Shown here: piece by piece, positions 7,076-16,821 of the stretch | How the letters are laid out: every line of letters starts with the position of its first letter | Position numbering within the stretch: the first letter of the stretch is position 1 | Program-made: the position numbers and the translations under genes | Assembly: GCA_947166905.1 (NCBI GenBank) | Contig: CAMVFZ010000005.1 | Coordinates: forward strand, 79,434-143,433 | DNA length: 64,000 bases | Source of the DNA: an uncultured Prevotellaceae bacterium | Lineage (GTDB): Bacteria > Bacteroidota > Bacteroidia > Bacteroidales > UBA932 | Reading direction: 5' to 3' | Notes under the pieces: generated by a model | Seen by the model: the letters and a program-made list of their open reading frames with translations, nothing else | Told to the model about the DNA's origin: nothing | The model's database searches: none

Positions 7076-9109
7076 CTAGAGATTAGCGCGCTGTGACTGT
7101 GCATCACCGAGTTCCTTTGAGGCGTGAGCCTTACCGGAAGCAACTACAGGAGCCTTACGAACGCCCTGCTGAACAGGACCCATAGGAAGCTCTACATAGT
7201 TGCGAGGTGAATCACCCTTGTACATCTGGTACTTCTTAGCCTGGAGTTTAACCAAAGTCTCTTTAGCCTTCTGGACAGCTGCAGGAGCACTATAGTTAAG
7301 AGGATAAACTGCAGGATCTGCAAGAATGATGTAGTTTGCACATGCAAAGTATCCCTGGTAAGTGCCTTCTGAATCGAATGCGGCAAACTCTATACCGGTG
7401 TAGTCGTAAGATGAGTTACTCACAAAGGCAACAAGACCATCTGCAACATAAGCAGCACACATTCCATAGTTACCTGTTGAATAAATGAGTGCAGTATAAT
7501 CCATAACCACAGGCTTAATGGTATATGTAGTTCCGCTAAGTACAACCTCTCCGGCACTAGGGTTGCCTATCATGTAAATAGCACCGCTATACCACTCCAT
7601 TTCAAGAGTACCGTCAAAGCCAGCCTTTTGACCTACGCCGTAATCGATACCGCTAACCTTAACAATGTCGCATTCATCACCGCCGATAATCTTGTCATCA
7701 GCGTCCTCAAATGTAACAATGCTATAAGGCTCACGATCAGTAGCAGCACCTTCATCGTCGGTAGCCCACATGATCCAGTTGGTACCAAGGAGAGTAGCCT
7801 TGGGAACACCGGCCAAGAGATCATCCTCTGTATAAGCGATCTCGAAAGGACCAAGACCGTACTGAACAGTAGCGTATACAGCATAGTCATCCTGCTGACC
7901 CTTGTCAGAGATAGGAACGGCAACTACTGTGTACTTACCACCCTCTGCATCTGCTGCGAAAGGAAGCTTAACCATACCGGGCTTGTCAATGATAACAACT
8001 GACTCATCCTCTACGAATACAAGATCAAGAGCATAATCAATAGCATCCTCATCGCCACCCTTTACAAGGACAACAGCAGCCTTTTCAGCATTAGCGCCAA
8101 TAAAGTCAACGGATACAAGTGCATTGTCAGTACCCTCAGAATCGGTAAGGATACCCTCAAGGGTAAGACCGATGGTATAATCGCTAAGCTCTACGCCAGG
8201 CATTACAACAGCGAATTTTCCGTGCTGGTCGGCATAGTAGTAGGCGCCATTGAGGGTGCAAAGCATACCCTTAGGAGTAGGGAAGGAAATAATGCCGTCT
8301 GCATAAGTACCGATAGAGAACGGGCTGCCCTTGTAAACAGATGTTACACCATCAACAAAGCCATCTTTAGTATTGATACATACTCCGTAATCCTGGAGGG
8401 CGATAGTAACATTGTTGGGATCAGAAGCATCGATTACTATAGGAGAATTTCTCCAATAAGTACCCTCGTAATTCTTCATAGTAGACTCGCTGGCACCAAG
8501 AATCTGTGCGGCAAGAGGAAGCTGGAAGCCCTCTACCTTGAACACACCGGGAGTCAGTTCGTTCTCGTAGATAGTACAAGGAACAGTAATAGGATCAAGG
8601 CTATACAGTCCGCAAATGATATCGTCTACCCAAAGACCCTTACCAAGGTTCTTCCAAGGCTCAGGAAGAGTGGCGGTAATAGAAATATTGCTTACTGCAT
8701 ACTGAGTTGTTTCCGCTGAAGTAATAGCCAGGTTCAACTTGGCAGATTTTCCAAAAGGAACCTTGTCCATATCAACAGGGATAGACAATGTTGCAACATT
8801 GGAACCAGCGTCAAACGCTACGTTGAAGGTAGCGGGAGAGCTTTCAATGATATACTGGGTCTCCTCTTCAGAAACTGACACAGTTGCTGCAGATGATGCG
8901 GAAGTATCAAGACGATACAGCGGAACATCAATTGAAGTAGTAGCAGGAGTGAGAGTTACTTGAGTAGTGGTAGTATTTGAGAAATAGAACTGAGACCCTG
9001 TTTCTGCATCGCCGGGCTTCCACTCGTCGTACTTTTCACTACAAGCAGCAAGTGCGAAGAGGGCGGCAGTGGCAATAGCCAATCCTTTTATATATTTCAT
9101 AATAATCAT
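7076..9109 (-). CDS. Large surface lipoprotein, third gene of SusC/SusD operon
   Basis: This is a 677-residue lipoprotein of no named family that I can assign. The signal peptide ends in a lipobox (LFALAACSEK), and acidic/polar residues after the Cys fit surface export in Bacteroidota. Residues about 35-150 look like one Ig-like or BACON-like beta domain. Around 150-190 the WKNLGKG..WVDDII..YENELTPGVFKVEGF pattern recurs in many SusD-adjacent lipoproteins of this phylum. The last 50 residues are unusually basic and polar. It starts nine bases after the SusD stop. Position suggests a substrate-binding partner of the SusCD pair, like SusE/SusF in role, but no sequence match to those proteins is evident. 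The start could also be Met4 (9100). Confidence 0.7.
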   Translation of the reverse strand: MIIMKYIKGLAIATAALFALAACSEKYDEWKPGDAETGSQFYFSNTTTTQVTLTPATTSIDVPLYRLDTSASSAATVSVSEEETQYIIESSPATFNVAFDAGSNVATLSIPVDMDKVPFGKSAKLNLAITSAETTQYAVSNISITATLPEPWKNLGKGLWVDDIICGLYSLDPITVPCTIYENELTPGVFKVEGFQLPLAAQILGASESTMKNYEGTYWRNSPIVIDASDPNNVTIALQDYGVCINTKDGFVDGVTSVYKGSPFSIGTYADGIISFPTPKGMLCTLNGAYYYADQHGKFAVVMPGVELSDYTIGLTLEGILTDSEGTDNALVSVDFIGANAEKAAVVLVKGGDEDAIDYALDLVFVEDESVVIIDKPGMVKLPFAADAEGGKYTVVAVPISDKGQQDDYAVYATVQYGLGPFEIAYTEDDLLAGVPKATLLGTNWIMWATDDEGAATDREPYSIVTFEDADDKIIGGDECDIVKVSGIDYGVGQKAGFDGTLEMEWYSGAIYMIGNPSAGEVVLSGTTYTIKPVVMDYTALIYSTGNYGMCAAYVADGLVAFVSNSSYDYTGIEFAAFDSEGTYQGYFACANYIILADPAVYPLNYSAPAAVQKAKETLVKLQAKKYQMYKGDSPRNYVELPMGPVQQGVRKAPVVASGKAHASKELGDAQSQRANL

Positions 9110-9118
9110 CGTTATAGA

Positions 9119-10816
9119 TTAGTCAAAAGATGTTACAGGCGTATCATCAGCAGGTGATGACTTGCTAGGGTCAGGATTGTTTGTACAGTCGTAGTTGTAG
9201 TTGGTCTCGGTCTGTACAATGCAGAAGTTCATCCAGTTAGGAGTATTTCTTTCAACAAACCTGTAATTAGGAACATGGTTGGTGTTAGGATAGTTACGGA
9301 TAACACCCTTCTGCAGACGCTTGATATCCATGGTAGCGAAACCTTCGCCCCAAAGCTCAACACGACGCTGCCACCAAACCTCATTTACAAAGTCGCTGGA
9401 CTTAACATCACCATAGTTCTCAGTGTGCTGGCCATAAACATAGTTAGGGTCACGAAGCTTAGCGAAAGCGGTAAGTTTAGCAATACCCTCAGCCTCATTC
9501 TGACGGCCGATAGCCTCTGCCTCGATGAGGTACATTTCCTCTACACGCATGAGAGGAATTGAACCAACGAAACCGATGTACTGGTTGTCGCGACCTGCAT
9601 CACCGCCAGCGGTACGGAACTTAAGCTCGATACCACCTACGACACCATTACCGAAACCGGAAACGGCAGCAGCACCACTCTGGAGCCATGTAGGATGCTT
9701 GGTGTAAGCTGCAAGGGCCTCTGCCTGAGCATCTGAATCAAGATCATCGAGAGCGAAGTCTACGTAGCAAGCCTTACGGCAGTCTGAAGCAGGAATAGTC
9801 TCATAGAGGTGACGGTCAATCTTGAAAGGCTGTCCATAGTTTGCAGCGTAGCCGCAACCTGAAACCTCAGGATTGATTTCCATGTACATCATTGAGCCCC
9901 AGCTTGAGTCACCATCGTTAACCTGGATCTGAGGATCGGAAGACTTCTGCTCAAGACCGAACATCCAAGCACTGTTAGGAGTGTTGAAACCAGTCTCCCA
10001 GTCTGTGTACTGTGCGGCGGTCATTACGCTGTAGCCGTCCTGAGCCTTCTTGGCATAGGTAGCTGCATTTGCCCAATCACCCATAATGAGGTAAGCACGA
10101 GCCTTCAGACCGTAAACAACGGAGATGTCGGGGAGATAGATAGAAGGACGCTGGTAGTTGGCAAGAAGAGACTCTGCCTTGTCAAGGTCGCTTATGATGA
10201 ACTTGAACATCTCCTCGTGGGTAGCACGGGGGTTGTGAGAAAGGGCCTCTACTGAAGTAGCCTCAGTTACGATAGGAACTGAAACGTCTTCCTTGTCAAC
10301 GGTATAAGTCTTCTGTGAGTACATCTGGGCCATTTCTGTATAAAGCCATGCGCGTACTGCATAAGCGATACCTGCACCTGCTGCATAATCATCGGCAACA
10401 TTGCCTTCTGAGTCGGTAGCAAGACTGATAACATCGTTGCAGCTCTTGATCCACTTGAAGTAGTAGGTCCAAGGCATCTGGCAGATACGGTAAGCAGGTC
10501 CAAGATAGATCATCTCATACCAGTAGCTGTACCAGTTCTGATAAACGTATACTATATCCTGGCCCATAATATCCCTTTCGAGATTCAGTGCAGGCCAGCC
10601 AAGGTCGTAAGGATAACTGTTGCCTGAGCCGCCATAAACGAACTCGCCAACAAGTGTAGAAGTAACGGCACTTACTGCGTTGTCAAAAGCACCAGGAGCT
10701 TCAGCTACCTGATCTTTTGTGGCATAGCCGTTCTGGGGAAGGTACTCCTTCTCGCAGCTTGTATAGATAAAACCGGTGAGGAGCAGAAGTGCGGAAACCT
10801 TAAGTATATTTTTCAT
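9119..10816 (-). CDS. SusD/RagB-family outer-membrane lipoprotein
   Basis: This 565-residue lipoprotein is the substrate-binding lid of a SusCD uptake complex at the outer membrane. The signal peptide is followed by a lipobox (GFIYTSCEKEYLPQ), standard for SusD proteins. The body shows SusD/RagB hallmarks: the N-terminal Cys-proximal YLPQNG region, TPR-like helices in the middle (AYAVRAWLYTEMAQMYS, KARAYLIMGDWANAATYAKKA) and the C-terminal RVEEMYLIEAEA with an ERRVELWGEG-like segment (WWQRRVELWGEGF). It lies between the SusC gene (17 bases upstream) and a lipoprotein gene (nine bases downstream). The imported substrate, glycan or peptide, cannot be inferred because no hydrolase or regulator is linked within the window. 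Confidence 0.95.
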   Translation of the reverse strand: MKNILKVSALLLLTGFIYTSCEKEYLPQNGYATKDQVAEAPGAFDNAVSAVTSTLVGEFVYGGSGNSYPYDLGWPALNLERDIMGQDIVYVYQNWYSYWYEMIYLGPAYRICQMPWTYYFKWIKSCNDVISLATDSEGNVADDYAAGAGIAYAVRAWLYTEMAQMYSQKTYTVDKEDVSVPIVTEATSVEALSHNPRATHEEMFKFIISDLDKAESLLANYQRPSIYLPDISVVYGLKARAYLIMGDWANAATYAKKAQDGYSVMTAAQYTDWETGFNTPNSAWMFGLEQKSSDPQIQVNDGDSSWGSMMYMEINPEVSGCGYAANYGQPFKIDRHLYETIPASDCRKACYVDFALDDLDSDAQAEALAAYTKHPTWLQSGAAAVSGFGNGVVGGIELKFRTAGGDAGRDNQYIGFVGSIPLMRVEEMYLIEAEAIGRQNEAEGIAKLTAFAKLRDPNYVYGQHTENYGDVKSSDFVNEVWWQRRVELWGEGFATMDIKRLQKGVIRNYPNTNHVPNYRFVERNTPNWMNFCIVQTETNYNYDCTNNPDPSKSSPADDTPVTSFD

Positions 10817-10833
10817 ATTCTTTTCCTCCTAAA

Positions 10834-13800
10834 TTAGAATGAAAGCTGGATTCCACCGGAGATAGTCCTAACCGGAGAATAAGCTGTGATGGATGAGTTG
10901 GAAGTGAATGAGTAACGAGGATCCAGACCCTTGCGGTGTGACCAGAAGATGAGGTTCTCGCCCATTGCATATACCCTGATGTTGCTGATAACCTTACCGA
11001 GGTTTGCAATCTTCTTAACAGGGATGTTGTAACCAACTGCGAATGACTGGAAGTTCAGATAGCTTGCATTGGTCAGATAGTAATCAGTGCTGTAACGCTG
11101 ATCGCCGAACTGCCAACGAGGAATGTTGCTGTTAGTATTGGTTGCGCTCCATGCCTTTACCCAATCCTTGTGGAATACGGTACCGGCGTTGCTTGAAGAA
11201 GATGAAGGACTCATCAATGAAGAGTAACGGCTATCGTAGATCTTTCCACCAAGCTGATAATCGAAGGTAGCATTGAAGTCGAAGTTACCGACCTTCAGTG
11301 AAGTGCTGAAACCACCGAATACCTTAGGAAGAGTTGAACCAAATGCATACTTGGAAGCCTCATCGATGTTGGAAGTCGTACCTGACTTCTTGGAAGCAGC
11401 CTTGTTGATGATGTTGGTAGTAACACCGTCCTTGCCACCAGCAGGGCTCAGGTCTTCGTCGTACCAGTACAGAGGCTCACCTTTCTCGCCGATACCGGCA
11501 TAAGCATAAGTGAAGTAGTTGTCCATAGGACCACCAACCTCGTACCAGAGACCATTCTCGGTAAAGCCGCCGTAATCAGCGATCTTAGACTCAGGAAGGC
11601 TGAGGATCTTGGTTGCATTGTGAGAAGCGTTCAAGCTTACAGACCAGTCAACGGTCTTGGTACGGATGATAGTGCCATTGAGGGTGAGTTCAATACCCTT
11701 GTTAGACATATCACCTACGTTGCCATAGTAACCACGTGAACCTGCAGACTCAGGGATTGAGAGCCAGAAGAGAAGGTCCTGAACTTTCTTGTAGTAAGCA
11801 TCGATACCTCCGGAGAGACGTCCGTTCCAGAAGCTGAATTCTGCACCGATGTTCCAGTTAGTAGTGGTCTCCCAGGTAATCTTCTCATTACCAAGACGAT
11901 AGAAAGTAGGAGACATTGAAGTATCGGAAGCCTTGGACAGCTCATAGAGATCTGTGTAAGCCCAAGCGCCGATGCTATCGTTACCCTGCTGACCTACGGA
12001 GAACTTCAGTTTGAGGATATCGATCCAGCTTACGTCGCTGAGGAAGGTCTCCTTGGAGAGTACCTCTGCAAGACCGATAGACCAGAAGTTACCCCAACGA
12101 TGTTTCTTAGCGAAGTAAGATGATGCATCACGACGGAAACTGAGTGAGAGATAAGTCTTGTTCTTATAGTCAGTCTGAGCGCTTAAGAAGAAACCTTCTA
12201 CGTTGTATCCTGAAGAAGAAGTAGAAGCATCTACCTGACGGTCTGCGAATGCAGAGAGCTCAAGGATCTCAGGAGAGAAAGCACCACGGGCATAAGCATA
12301 GATGCTGTTGCTCTTGTTCTTGTAGTACTCGTGACCAGCCATAACGTTTACGTTGAAGTCACCGTAAGTGTTGTGGAAGGTGAGAGTCTGAAGGTGGTTG
12401 GAACGGAGAGCGTTGCTCTCTGAGCGATAGATTTCGCCGTTAACACCAACCTTAGGACCATAGAGTGCGTTCTCGTAATCGAGTGAACGGGTGTTGCCCC
12501 AGATGATGGTTGAAGACCAGTTAGCCTTGAGCCAAGGGGTGAACTCAACCTCTACAGTACCGTTGGCATTGAACTGGTTGCCCAGGCTCTCTACCTTGTT
12601 GTAGTGGTTGCTACCCAGAGGGTTACCGGTCTGCAGGAAGCCACGGCCTACACCGTAGTTGGTTGCAGCTACACCGTAGTCGTACTGAGGATTGCCGTTT
12701 TCGTCGGTCCTGATAACAGGGTTGCCGTTTTCATCGAGCACGCGTACGAATACAGGATAAATAGGAGCAATCATTGAGGTGTAGTAGGTAAGGTTGGTTG
12801 AACCGTAGCTACCGGTTGTGAAGTTAGGGTTAGAGGTGGTCTTAGAGTTGGTGTAACCTACGTTTGCACCGAACTTGAGCCAGCTCTTAGCCTGATAGTC
12901 AGCCTTTACGCGGGCTGTGAAACGCTTGTAACCGGAATACTCGATAATACCGTTCTCATTGAGGTAACCTACACTACCGTAGAAAGAACCGCGATCGTTA
13001 CCGCCGTTTACACTAAGGGTGTACTCCTGACGGGAAGCGGTGCTGTAAGCGAGGTCTGTCCAGTCATCATTGGTCATGTAGTAGGTTTCACCCTTCCACT
13101 GATAAGCACGACCCTTAACTGCGTTAGGGTTGAGCTTGCCATTAAGACCGATAAGGTTCTGGCCTGTAGGAACAGTGTAGATGTTGTAACCGAGGTCACC
13201 AATCATCTGGGTGTTAGCGCGGAGGTTAGCCTCTGCAGCACTCAGACCATTGAAGATGAAGTAGTTGTACAACTGAGCATAGTATGCCTCGTAGTACTCA
13301 CCAGGCTCGGTGATCTTGTCGTACTCCTGGATAGCCCTGGAGCTAACACCAAACTTGGCGTCGAATGTTACAACTGCATCCTTTGACTTTGATTTCTTTG
13401 TAGTAACGAGGATCACACCTGCAGCACCACGGGCACCATAAAGGGCGGCGGAAGCAGCATCCTTAAGGACGGTGATGGACTCGATATCATTCTGGGGAAT
13501 GTTGGAGAGGCTGGCCGTGTAAGGCGCACCATCAACAATGATAAGAGGATCTGTACCTGCGTACATAGATGCAATACCACGAATGTTGATGCTACCTGCA
13601 CTTGAACCAGGAGCACCTGAAGCACCCTTCATCTGGAGGCCCGGAACGGAACCTACGAGGGCGTTCTGTACGTTGGTGGTCTGACGCTTCTGCAAGTCTT
13701 CTGACTTAACAACAGTAGCAGATCCGGTAAATGCCTCTTTAGTAGTTGTACCGAATGCGACAACGATAGTTTCGTCGAGCACTGTGGAATCTACCTCGAG

Positions 13801-14091
13801 AACAATGTTCAAGGTCTTGTGACCATTGACAGCGACTGTCTTGTCTTTGTAACCCATGCAGCTTACCTTCAACTGGCCGTCTGAAGGGACGGAGAGAGTA
13901 TAAGCTCCTGACAGATCAGTCATGGCGTAGACGGTATTATTGCCAACAAGGAGCACGCTTGCTCCAACGATAGGCTCACCGGCTTCATCAACCACTTTAC
14001 CAGACACAGTGATGTTCTGTGCGAGGGCAGTGAAAGAAGCCACTAGTAATACCACAGCCGTGAAAAAAAACCTAATTTTTTTCATAAGCAT
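10834..14091 (-). CDS. SusC/RagA-family TonB-linked outer-membrane transporter
   Basis: This 1085-residue TonB-dependent transporter is the barrel of the SusCD complex. Met3 (14085, MKKIRFFF) is an equally likely start and gives a standard signal peptide ending at ALAQ. Residues about 25-100 form the carboxypeptidase-regulatory-like (CarboxypepD_reg) domain (ITVSGKVVDEAGEPIVGASV). The plug domain follows with the RagA signature (SVPGLQMKGASG, then SINIRGIASMYAGTDPLIIVDG). The rest is a 22-strand beta barrel ending in an aromatic residue (GGIQLSF). Length is normal for the family. A full-match promoter lies about 80 bases upstream. There is no N-terminal STN domain, so anti-sigma signalling through this protein is not expected. 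Confidence 0.97.
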   Translation of the reverse strand: MLMKKIRFFFTAVVLLVASFTALAQNITVSGKVVDEAGEPIVGASVLLVGNNTVYAMTDLSGAYTLSVPSDGQLKVSCMGYKDKTVAVNGHKTLNIVLEVDSTVLDETIVVAFGTTTKEAFTGSATVVKSEDLQKRQTTNVQNALVGSVPGLQMKGASGAPGSSAGSINIRGIASMYAGTDPLIIVDGAPYTASLSNIPQNDIESITVLKDAASAALYGARGAAGVILVTTKKSKSKDAVVTFDAKFGVSSRAIQEYDKITEPGEYYEAYYAQLYNYFIFNGLSAAEANLRANTQMIGDLGYNIYTVPTGQNLIGLNGKLNPNAVKGRAYQWKGETYYMTNDDWTDLAYSTASRQEYTLSVNGGNDRGSFYGSVGYLNENGIIEYSGYKRFTARVKADYQAKSWLKFGANVGYTNSKTTSNPNFTTGSYGSTNLTYYTSMIAPIYPVFVRVLDENGNPVIRTDENGNPQYDYGVAATNYGVGRGFLQTGNPLGSNHYNKVESLGNQFNANGTVEVEFTPWLKANWSSTIIWGNTRSLDYENALYGPKVGVNGEIYRSESNALRSNHLQTLTFHNTYGDFNVNVMAGHEYYKNKSNSIYAYARGAFSPEILELSAFADRQVDASTSSSGYNVEGFFLSAQTDYKNKTYLSLSFRRDASSYFAKKHRWGNFWSIGLAEVLSKETFLSDVSWIDILKLKFSVGQQGNDSIGAWAYTDLYELSKASDTSMSPTFYRLGNEKITWETTTNWNIGAEFSFWNGRLSGGIDAYYKKVQDLLFWLSIPESAGSRGYYGNVGDMSNKGIELTLNGTIIRTKTVDWSVSLNASHNATKILSLPESKIADYGGFTENGLWYEVGGPMDNYFTYAYAGIGEKGEPLYWYDEDLSPAGGKDGVTTNIINKAASKKSGTTSNIDEASKYAFGSTLPKVFGGFSTSLKVGNFDFNATFDYQLGGKIYDSRYSSLMSPSSSSSNAGTVFHKDWVKAWSATNTNSNIPRWQFGDQRYSTDYYLTNASYLNFQSFAVGYNIPVKKIANLGKVISNIRVYAMGENLIFWSHRKGLDPRYSFTSNSSITAYSPVRTISGGIQLSF

Positions 14092-14404
14092 AAGATCGTT
14101 AGTGAAACTTAAAATATAAAAATATAATAATTGTCAGCGTTGGTACACCCCGCTTTTCAGGGCTACCAAAGGCAAAGTAAAGAATTATTTTTTAAAAAAC
14201 AAAATTTCTCAACTATTTGTAACTAGCCTATTTTCAGGCATTTAAAACGATATTTGATTTTAGTTTATAAAGATTAAAACATTTTAAACTTACAAATAGA
14301 AAGTTGATTCGACGAATTTTTGCGTGTTTTTACAAAAAAGAATATTTTGCGAATATATATACACTAAAATGCATAAAATACCGCAAAATATTCGAAATTA
14401 TTCG
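14092..14404. other. AT-rich intergenic region of 313 bases
   Basis: This is the largest gene-free stretch in the window. It contains the SusC promoter (14173-14203) and an untranslated leader of about 80 bases. The remaining roughly 200 bases between the promoter and the end of the M23 gene are very AT-rich. I see no small ORF with a convincing start, no strong hairpin and no known RNA family there. Confidence 0.6.
14173..14203 (-). promoter_or_regulatory. Promoter of the SusC/SusD operon
   Basis: The reverse complement gives TTTG (14200-14203), 19 bases, then TTACTTTG (14173-14180). This is one mismatch from TAnnTTTG with ideal spacing. The transcript would start near 14167, giving a leader of roughly 80 bases. 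Confidence 0.6.
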
Positions 14405-15442
14405 CTATTTAACCCTGATAGAACGACCCAACTTAAGAGTTGTTTTGGGTGTAAGTCCCTGATTGAGACGACAGATAGCAGAAACTGTCGTATGGTATTT
14501 TCGGGCAATTCCTCCCAAAGTATCACCGGACTTAACTTTGTGATACTTGGCTGCAGCGGCCTCAGCGGCCTCTTTTGCCTTGGCGGCATACTCCAGGGAA
14601 TCGGCTGCATGAATCTCGTCTTCTATATCTTCAGACTCCGGAACATACTTGCTGTCTATGGAAAGATGCTTCTTTTTTAGGACAAAAAGCCTGTGCCGGA
14701 GGTCACCGGACTCAAAATCTATAAGCCACTGGGGGTCAAAAGCGTAACCTCTGTATCTGGTCTCAAAATGGAGGTGCGGGCCAGTGGAACGGCCAGTTGA
14801 GCCGCCAAGACCTATTTTATCGCCTGCATCCACCCATTGGCCGGCCTCGACGCTACGCTCTGCCAAATGAGCATAAAATGTCTCTAGACCGTTCTCGTGA
14901 CGAACTATAACCAGATTTCCGTAACCTTTATAATATTTTGAAAGGCGAACCCTGCCAGAGAAGGCCGCAGAGACAGGTTCTCCCCTATGCAAAGGCAAAT
15001 CAACGCCCTGATGGCGCCTTCTATGGCGCATTCCGAATTTTGAATAAACTTTAACCTGACGCGGACATTTGTACTGATTCAAGGTATCCACCACCCACAC
15101 AGAAATTTTATCCGGCAGGCTTGACAGGTCCTGGCGATAAGGGTCTATTGCATCCTCGTCCCAGCATTCCTTGATAGCGTCGGTCTTTATCGCAGCCGAC
15201 GGATCCCTGTAATACTTCCAGGTATTGTTTTCATATAATATAATCTGTACGCCAGGGGTCTGCGTGTCGATGGTATCAAGCACATTGCCGGGCACACCGC
15301 GAAGACTCCGCACCGACTCTCTTGTCAGGTGCGGAATCATTACGTCCGGCGTTTTGTCTTTGAGCTTAACCTTGCTCTGGGCGTTAGCCCAAGGGGCGGC
15401 CGTAACGGCCACCAGAAAAAAAAGCAAATATTTGAATTTCAT
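14405..15442 (-). CDS. M23-family peptidoglycan endopeptidase with C-terminal LysM
   Basis: This is a 345-residue secreted peptidoglycan hydrolase. The signal peptide is at residues 1-21 (cleavage near ANA-QS). The LytM/M23 catalytic domain spans about 130-235 and keeps all zinc and catalytic residues: H144 and D148 in HQGVD, H192 in YAHL, and H223/H225 in GPHLHF. One LysM module, which binds glycan strands, forms the C-terminus from about 297 (VKSGDTLGGIARKY). The ATG overlaps the TAA stop of the mutase gene by one base (TAATG), so translation is coupled. The predicted role is cutting peptide cross-links in the periplasm. It is the intact counterpart of the degenerate M23 protein encoded at 17894. 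Confidence 0.93.
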   Translation of the reverse strand: MKFKYLLFFLVAVTAAPWANAQSKVKLKDKTPDVMIPHLTRESVRSLRGVPGNVLDTIDTQTPGVQIILYENNTWKYYRDPSAAIKTDAIKECWDEDAIDPYRQDLSSLPDKISVWVVDTLNQYKCPRQVKVYSKFGMRHRRRHQGVDLPLHRGEPVSAAFSGRVRLSKYYKGYGNLVIVRHENGLETFYAHLAERSVEAGQWVDAGDKIGLGGSTGRSTGPHLHFETRYRGYAFDPQWLIDFESGDLRHRLFVLKKKHLSIDSKYVPESEDIEDEIHAADSLEYAAKAKEAAEAAAAKYHKVKSGDTLGGIARKYHTTVSAICRLNQGLTPKTTLKLGRSIRVK

Positions 15443-16809
15443 TATCTTACTGCACCGAATCTCTCTTTCAGAATCTTATCCGCCTGGGCAATCTTCTCTG
15501 CCAGCAATTCCTTGGAAGTAGCCTCGCAGATAAAGCGCAGATAAGGTTCTGTGTTGGAAGGACGGATATTGAACCACCACTGAGGGAATTCCAACCTGTA
15601 GCCGTCGAAGTCCATAACCTTGGTGGGCTTCTCCTGGCTCTGGAAATACTCCTTGATGGCATCCATCGCGCCTTTCTTATCTTCTAGTTTATAGTTAATT
15701 TCTCCTGAATTCTCATAACCGGTAAGGCGGTCAATTTCTTCTGAAAGCTTGATTCCCTGCTTCTTGAGGGCGCTTACAATGCGAAGCACAATCATGCTGG
15801 AGAGCATACCGCTGTCGCTGTAGAAGAAATCCTTGAAATAATAGTGACCTGCAAGTTCACCACCCCAGAGGCCGTCGATTTCACGAAGCTTGGGAGCGGC
15901 GAAAGCACGGCCTACGCGCCATGTATGGACATCGGCATTATAATTCTCTGTCAGATACTCTGCAACTGCCTTGCTTGAGCGAATCTCCTGAAGCACGCGG
16001 GGATTCTTCTCTCCCCTTTCGTCGCAGAAGTAACGGGCCATCATTGCAATTACAAGATCCGGGGCCACGAAACGGGCCTTGTCATCCACGAACATAACGC
16101 GGTCTGCGTCGCCGTCGTAAATAACGCCAACATCGGCCTTGATCTTTGAAACCAGGTTCTTCAACGGCTCTACATTCTTGGCCACCAGCGGATTAGGCTC
16201 ATGGTTAGGGAAGCTGCCGTCCATATCGTCAAATAGATAAGTGGCATCATCGCCCTTGTAAATCTCTTTAGCGAAGAGGGTGCTCATTCCATTGGAAAGG
16301 TCAAAGGCTATCTTAAGGTTGGAATAATCGCCCTTGAACTTCATAAGGAACTTAATATAGTCCGGTTTGATGTCTATTTCCTTAACTACTCCCCTCTTTG
16401 CAGCAACGGGAGTGGGACGGCCCTCGTCAATCCACTGCTTAATCTGGCCGAGACCGGTGTCCAGGCCAACAGGGAGCGCATTTTCGCGGCTCACCTTCAT
16501 TCCGTTGTACTCGCGGGGATTATGGCTTGCTGTAATCTGTACAGAGGCTTTATAACCATAGTTTGCAGTACCGAAGTAAACCAGAGGAGTACTGCTGTAG
16601 CCGATATCGTCCACATCGGCACCGGCATCAGTGATGCCTTTGATCAGGTAGTCGTGAATTTCCTGTCCGGAGAGGCGGCAGTCGCGGCCCACCAGAACTT
16701 TATTGGCTTTGAGGAGTTCAGGGAGGAAGTAGCCCACCTTGTAGGCGATCTCCTTATCGAAGTCTACGTTGTAGATACCTCGAATGTCGTATGCGTGAAA
16801 TGCTCCCAT
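15442..16809 (-). CDS. manB: Phosphomannomutase/phosphoglucomutase (alpha-D-phosphohexomutase)
   Basis: This is a 455-residue cytoplasmic enzyme that interconverts hexose 6-phosphates and 1-phosphates, feeding nucleotide-sugar and glycan synthesis. It shows the four-domain family order. The catalytic phosphoserine loop is TASHNPREYNGMK, the magnesium-binding loop is DGDADRVMFVD, the sugar-binding loop is GGELAGHYYFKDF, and the phosphate-binding loop is RPSNTEPYLRF. The usual GGExSGH loop has Ala in place of Ser, a mild change. Length fits the ManB/AlgC group rather than the longer phosphoglucomutases. It lies 12 bases downstream of def and overlaps the M23 gene by one base. Confidence 0.9.
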   Translation of the reverse strand: MGAFHAYDIRGIYNVDFDKEIAYKVGYFLPELLKANKVLVGRDCRLSGQEIHDYLIKGITDAGADVDDIGYSSTPLVYFGTANYGYKASVQITASHNPREYNGMKVSRENALPVGLDTGLGQIKQWIDEGRPTPVAAKRGVVKEIDIKPDYIKFLMKFKGDYSNLKIAFDLSNGMSTLFAKEIYKGDDATYLFDDMDGSFPNHEPNPLVAKNVEPLKNLVSKIKADVGVIYDGDADRVMFVDDKARFVAPDLVIAMMARYFCDERGEKNPRVLQEIRSSKAVAEYLTENYNADVHTWRVGRAFAAPKLREIDGLWGGELAGHYYFKDFFYSDSGMLSSMIVLRIVSALKKQGIKLSEEIDRLTGYENSGEINYKLEDKKGAMDAIKEYFQSQEKPTKVMDFDGYRLEFPQWWFNIRPSNTEPYLRFICEATSKELLAEKIAQADKILKERFGAVR

Positions 16810-16821
16810 AGTGTTATTGGA

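Noticed and set aside
14204..14404. Possible small RNA or riboswitch in the AT-rich gap
   Set aside because: No stable hairpin, promoter-terminator pair or known riboswitch motif could be recognised.
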